Shown: positions 4,182 through 5,232 of the stretch, piece after piece
How the letters are laid out: each line of letters starts with the position of its first letter
Numbering within the stretch: position 1 is the stretch's first letter
Assembly (NCBI GenBank): GCA_019352125.1
Contig: JABBNV010000139.1
Location: forward strand, 1,899-7,130
Direction of reading: 5' to 3'
DNA length: 5,232 nt
Source of the DNA: Acidobacteriota bacterium
GTDB taxonomy: Bacteria; Actinomycetota; Actinomycetes; Actinomycetales; Micrococcaceae
Program-made: the position numbers and the translations under genes
The notes under the pieces: model-generated
The model's database searches: none
Told to the model about the DNA's origin: nothing
What the model saw: the letters and a program-made list of their open reading frames with translations, nothing else

Positions 4182-5232
4182 TTATTCTTTGATGCAGTTT
4201 CCCGAGCTGACTTGGCTAGTCAGGCTCTCCGCCTTTTGCGATACTGGCCCCAATTCAGTGAGCGTGAACGCATAACCTACGGGGATGTTTTGGGTGGCCT
4301 TGGCGAAGACCACCCCCACCACGCGCCCCTCCATGTCCAGCAGCGGCCCACCCGAATTACCCGGCTGAACGTCCGCAGAGAGCTGGTAAATCTCTTCCGA
4401 ATGCGGGTCATTTCCATAAATGTCCGGTACTAGCATGGGCGCTACGGACTCCACTGCGGCCGGTTTGGATTCGAAGGGGCCGCCGTGCGGATACCCGGAA
4501 AATGCACCGGCAGCCCCCGCAGTTAGCTGTTTGCCAGCCACGAGAGGTTGCGTGCTTAGCCCATCCACAGCCAGCACGGCAAGGTCATTTTTCGGATCGA
4601 AGTAGACCACCCGGGCGGCCATCGAACCGCTGCCGGGTACATCCACCACAGGCCGCGTGACTCCAGCCACCACGTGCGCGTTGGTGATCACGCGCTCCGG
4701 TGCCGCCACGTAGCCAGAACCTGTCTGGTTTTGGCCGCATTGATAGGCCGTTCCAGAAATACGCAGCACGGAGGCAGAGGCAGCGTTCAGTGCTGGCGTA
4801 TTGGTGCTGGTGCTTGGCGGAGTGCCAGGTAGCGTGGGCGAAATTTGGCCCAAAATCTGCGGAATACCTTCGCTCAACGCCAATGACCGCAGCTGCGCCA
4901 CCGCGGATTTCACCGGTGTGGGAATCAGCGTGTCAATGGTAGCGATCACCTTGGACTTGCCTATCAGCCCAGAAACGCTGGGGATACCCAGGTTGGTCAC
5001 ACTGAACGCGATGACGGAGATCATCAGGGCGCCGACGGCAAGGTTCAACGCACCGCCCAGCACTCGATTGATCACGTTCAGCGGCCCGCGTGCTCCTCGG
5101 CGGCTAATCGCGCCTCCGATCCGCACCCCTATGGCATGACCCAGGCCCAGCAAAACAATAACGGTAACCACGACGGCGGCAACGCGCCACGCGCTGTCAG
5201 TTACCAAGGAGTTGACACCGGGGATGGCAAAA
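4182..5232 (-). CDS. MarP-like membrane serine protease (CvpA + trypsin-like domains), 5'-truncated
   Basis: This membrane-anchored periplasmic/extracytoplasmic protease resembles mycobacterial MarP (Rv3671c), which in M. tuberculosis is needed for acid resistance and acts on cell-wall hydrolases. The frame is open to the right edge, so the first in-window start, TTG at 5207, is not the true start. About 50 residues carrying the first membrane helices are missing, judged by family length. Numbered from that TTG, two CvpA-type membrane segments are visible near 9-28 and 54-73. A Ser/Thr/Pro linker follows (about 120-140), then a chymotrypsin-fold domain with triad His178 (TNAHVVAG), Asp208 (NDLAVLAV) and Ser285 (GNSGGPLL). 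The only two cysteines, Cys157 and Cys338, sit where MarP has its stabilising, redox-sensitive disulfide. The triad is complete, so it should be active. It is convergent to aroQ and probably unrelated to the transporter in function. Confidence 0.93.
   Translation of the reverse strand, partial: FAIPGVNSLVTDSAWRVAAVVVTVIVLLGLGHAIGVRIGGAISRRGARGPLNVINRVLGGALNLAVGALMISVIAFSVTNLGIPSVSGLIGKSKVIATIDTLIPTPVKSAVAQLRSLALSEGIPQILGQISPTLPGTPPSTSTNTPALNAASASVLRISGTAYQCGQNQTGSGYVAAPERVITNAHVVAGVTRPVVDVPGSGSMAARVVYFDPKNDLAVLAVDGLSTQPLVAGKQLTAGAAGAFSGYPHGGPFESKPAAVESVAPMLVPDIYGNDPHSEEIYQLSADVQPGNSGGPLLDMEGRVVGVVFAKATQNIPVGYAFTLTELGPVSQKAESLTSQVSSGNCIKE
4204..4227 (+). terminator. Candidate terminator for the aroQ transcript, inside the protease gene
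   Basis: GAGCTGACT (4204-4212) pairs with AGTCAG-G-CTC (4218-4227) around the loop TGGCT, with a single bulged G. This makes a 9-bp stem starting 25 bases after the aroQ stop. On the + strand it is followed by a short TTTT at 4234-4237. Read on the - strand it is followed by A-rich sequence, so it suits + strand transcription only. The T tract is weak and the site lies within the protease coding region, so this is a tentative call. Confidence 0.35.

Noticed and set aside
3945..4433. 162-codon + strand frame spanning the aroQ/protease junction
   Set aside because: It is out of frame with aroQ and antisense to the protease. It is rich in Arg/His/Gly and resembles no protein family.

Overview
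The window looks like chromosomal DNA from an actinobacterium, probably Micrococcales (Arthrobacter/Renibacterium-like). The reasons are a GC content of about 55-60% by spot counts, a MarP-type membrane serine protease (a family typical of Actinobacteria), a type II dehydroquinase, and DeoR and carbohydrate-importer proteins of actinobacterial style. The genus assignment is an inference.

Layout: positions 1-4179 carry five tightly packed genes on the + strand. They are the 3' part of a family 1 extracellular solute-binding protein (open at the left edge), two MalF/MalG-type ABC permeases that overlap by one base, a DeoR-family transcription regulator 28-31 bp later, and a type II 3-dehydroquinate dehydratase (aroQ) 42 bp later. 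Positions 4182 to the right edge carry one convergent gene on the - strand, a MarP-like CvpA/trypsin-fold protease that is cut at its 5' end. Only 2 bp separate the aroQ and protease stop codons. No intergenic stretch exceeds 300 bp; the longest is 85 bp.

How the genes may work together: the binding protein and two permeases form the outer and membrane parts of a CUT1-type importer with no ATPase gene in view, so a shared MsiK-like ATPase is likely. The DeoR protein is the natural candidate to sense the imported compound or its phosphorylated product. The lone aroQ at the end of the run interconverts 3-dehydroquinate and 3-dehydroshikimate. Its position suggests either catabolism of quinate, shikimate or a related compound, or simply an adjacent housekeeping gene with its own promoter.

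Regulatory signals that can be read directly are a strong imperfect hairpin between the binding-protein and permease genes, an 8-6-8 perfect inverted repeat just ahead of the regulator gene, short repeats and a possible leaderless promoter ahead of aroQ, and a candidate terminator for aroQ inside the 3' end of the protease gene. I see no mobile element, CRISPR, rRNA or tRNA. I see no clearly novel system; the most unusual feature is the importer-DeoR-AroQ linkage and its compact regulatory junctions.
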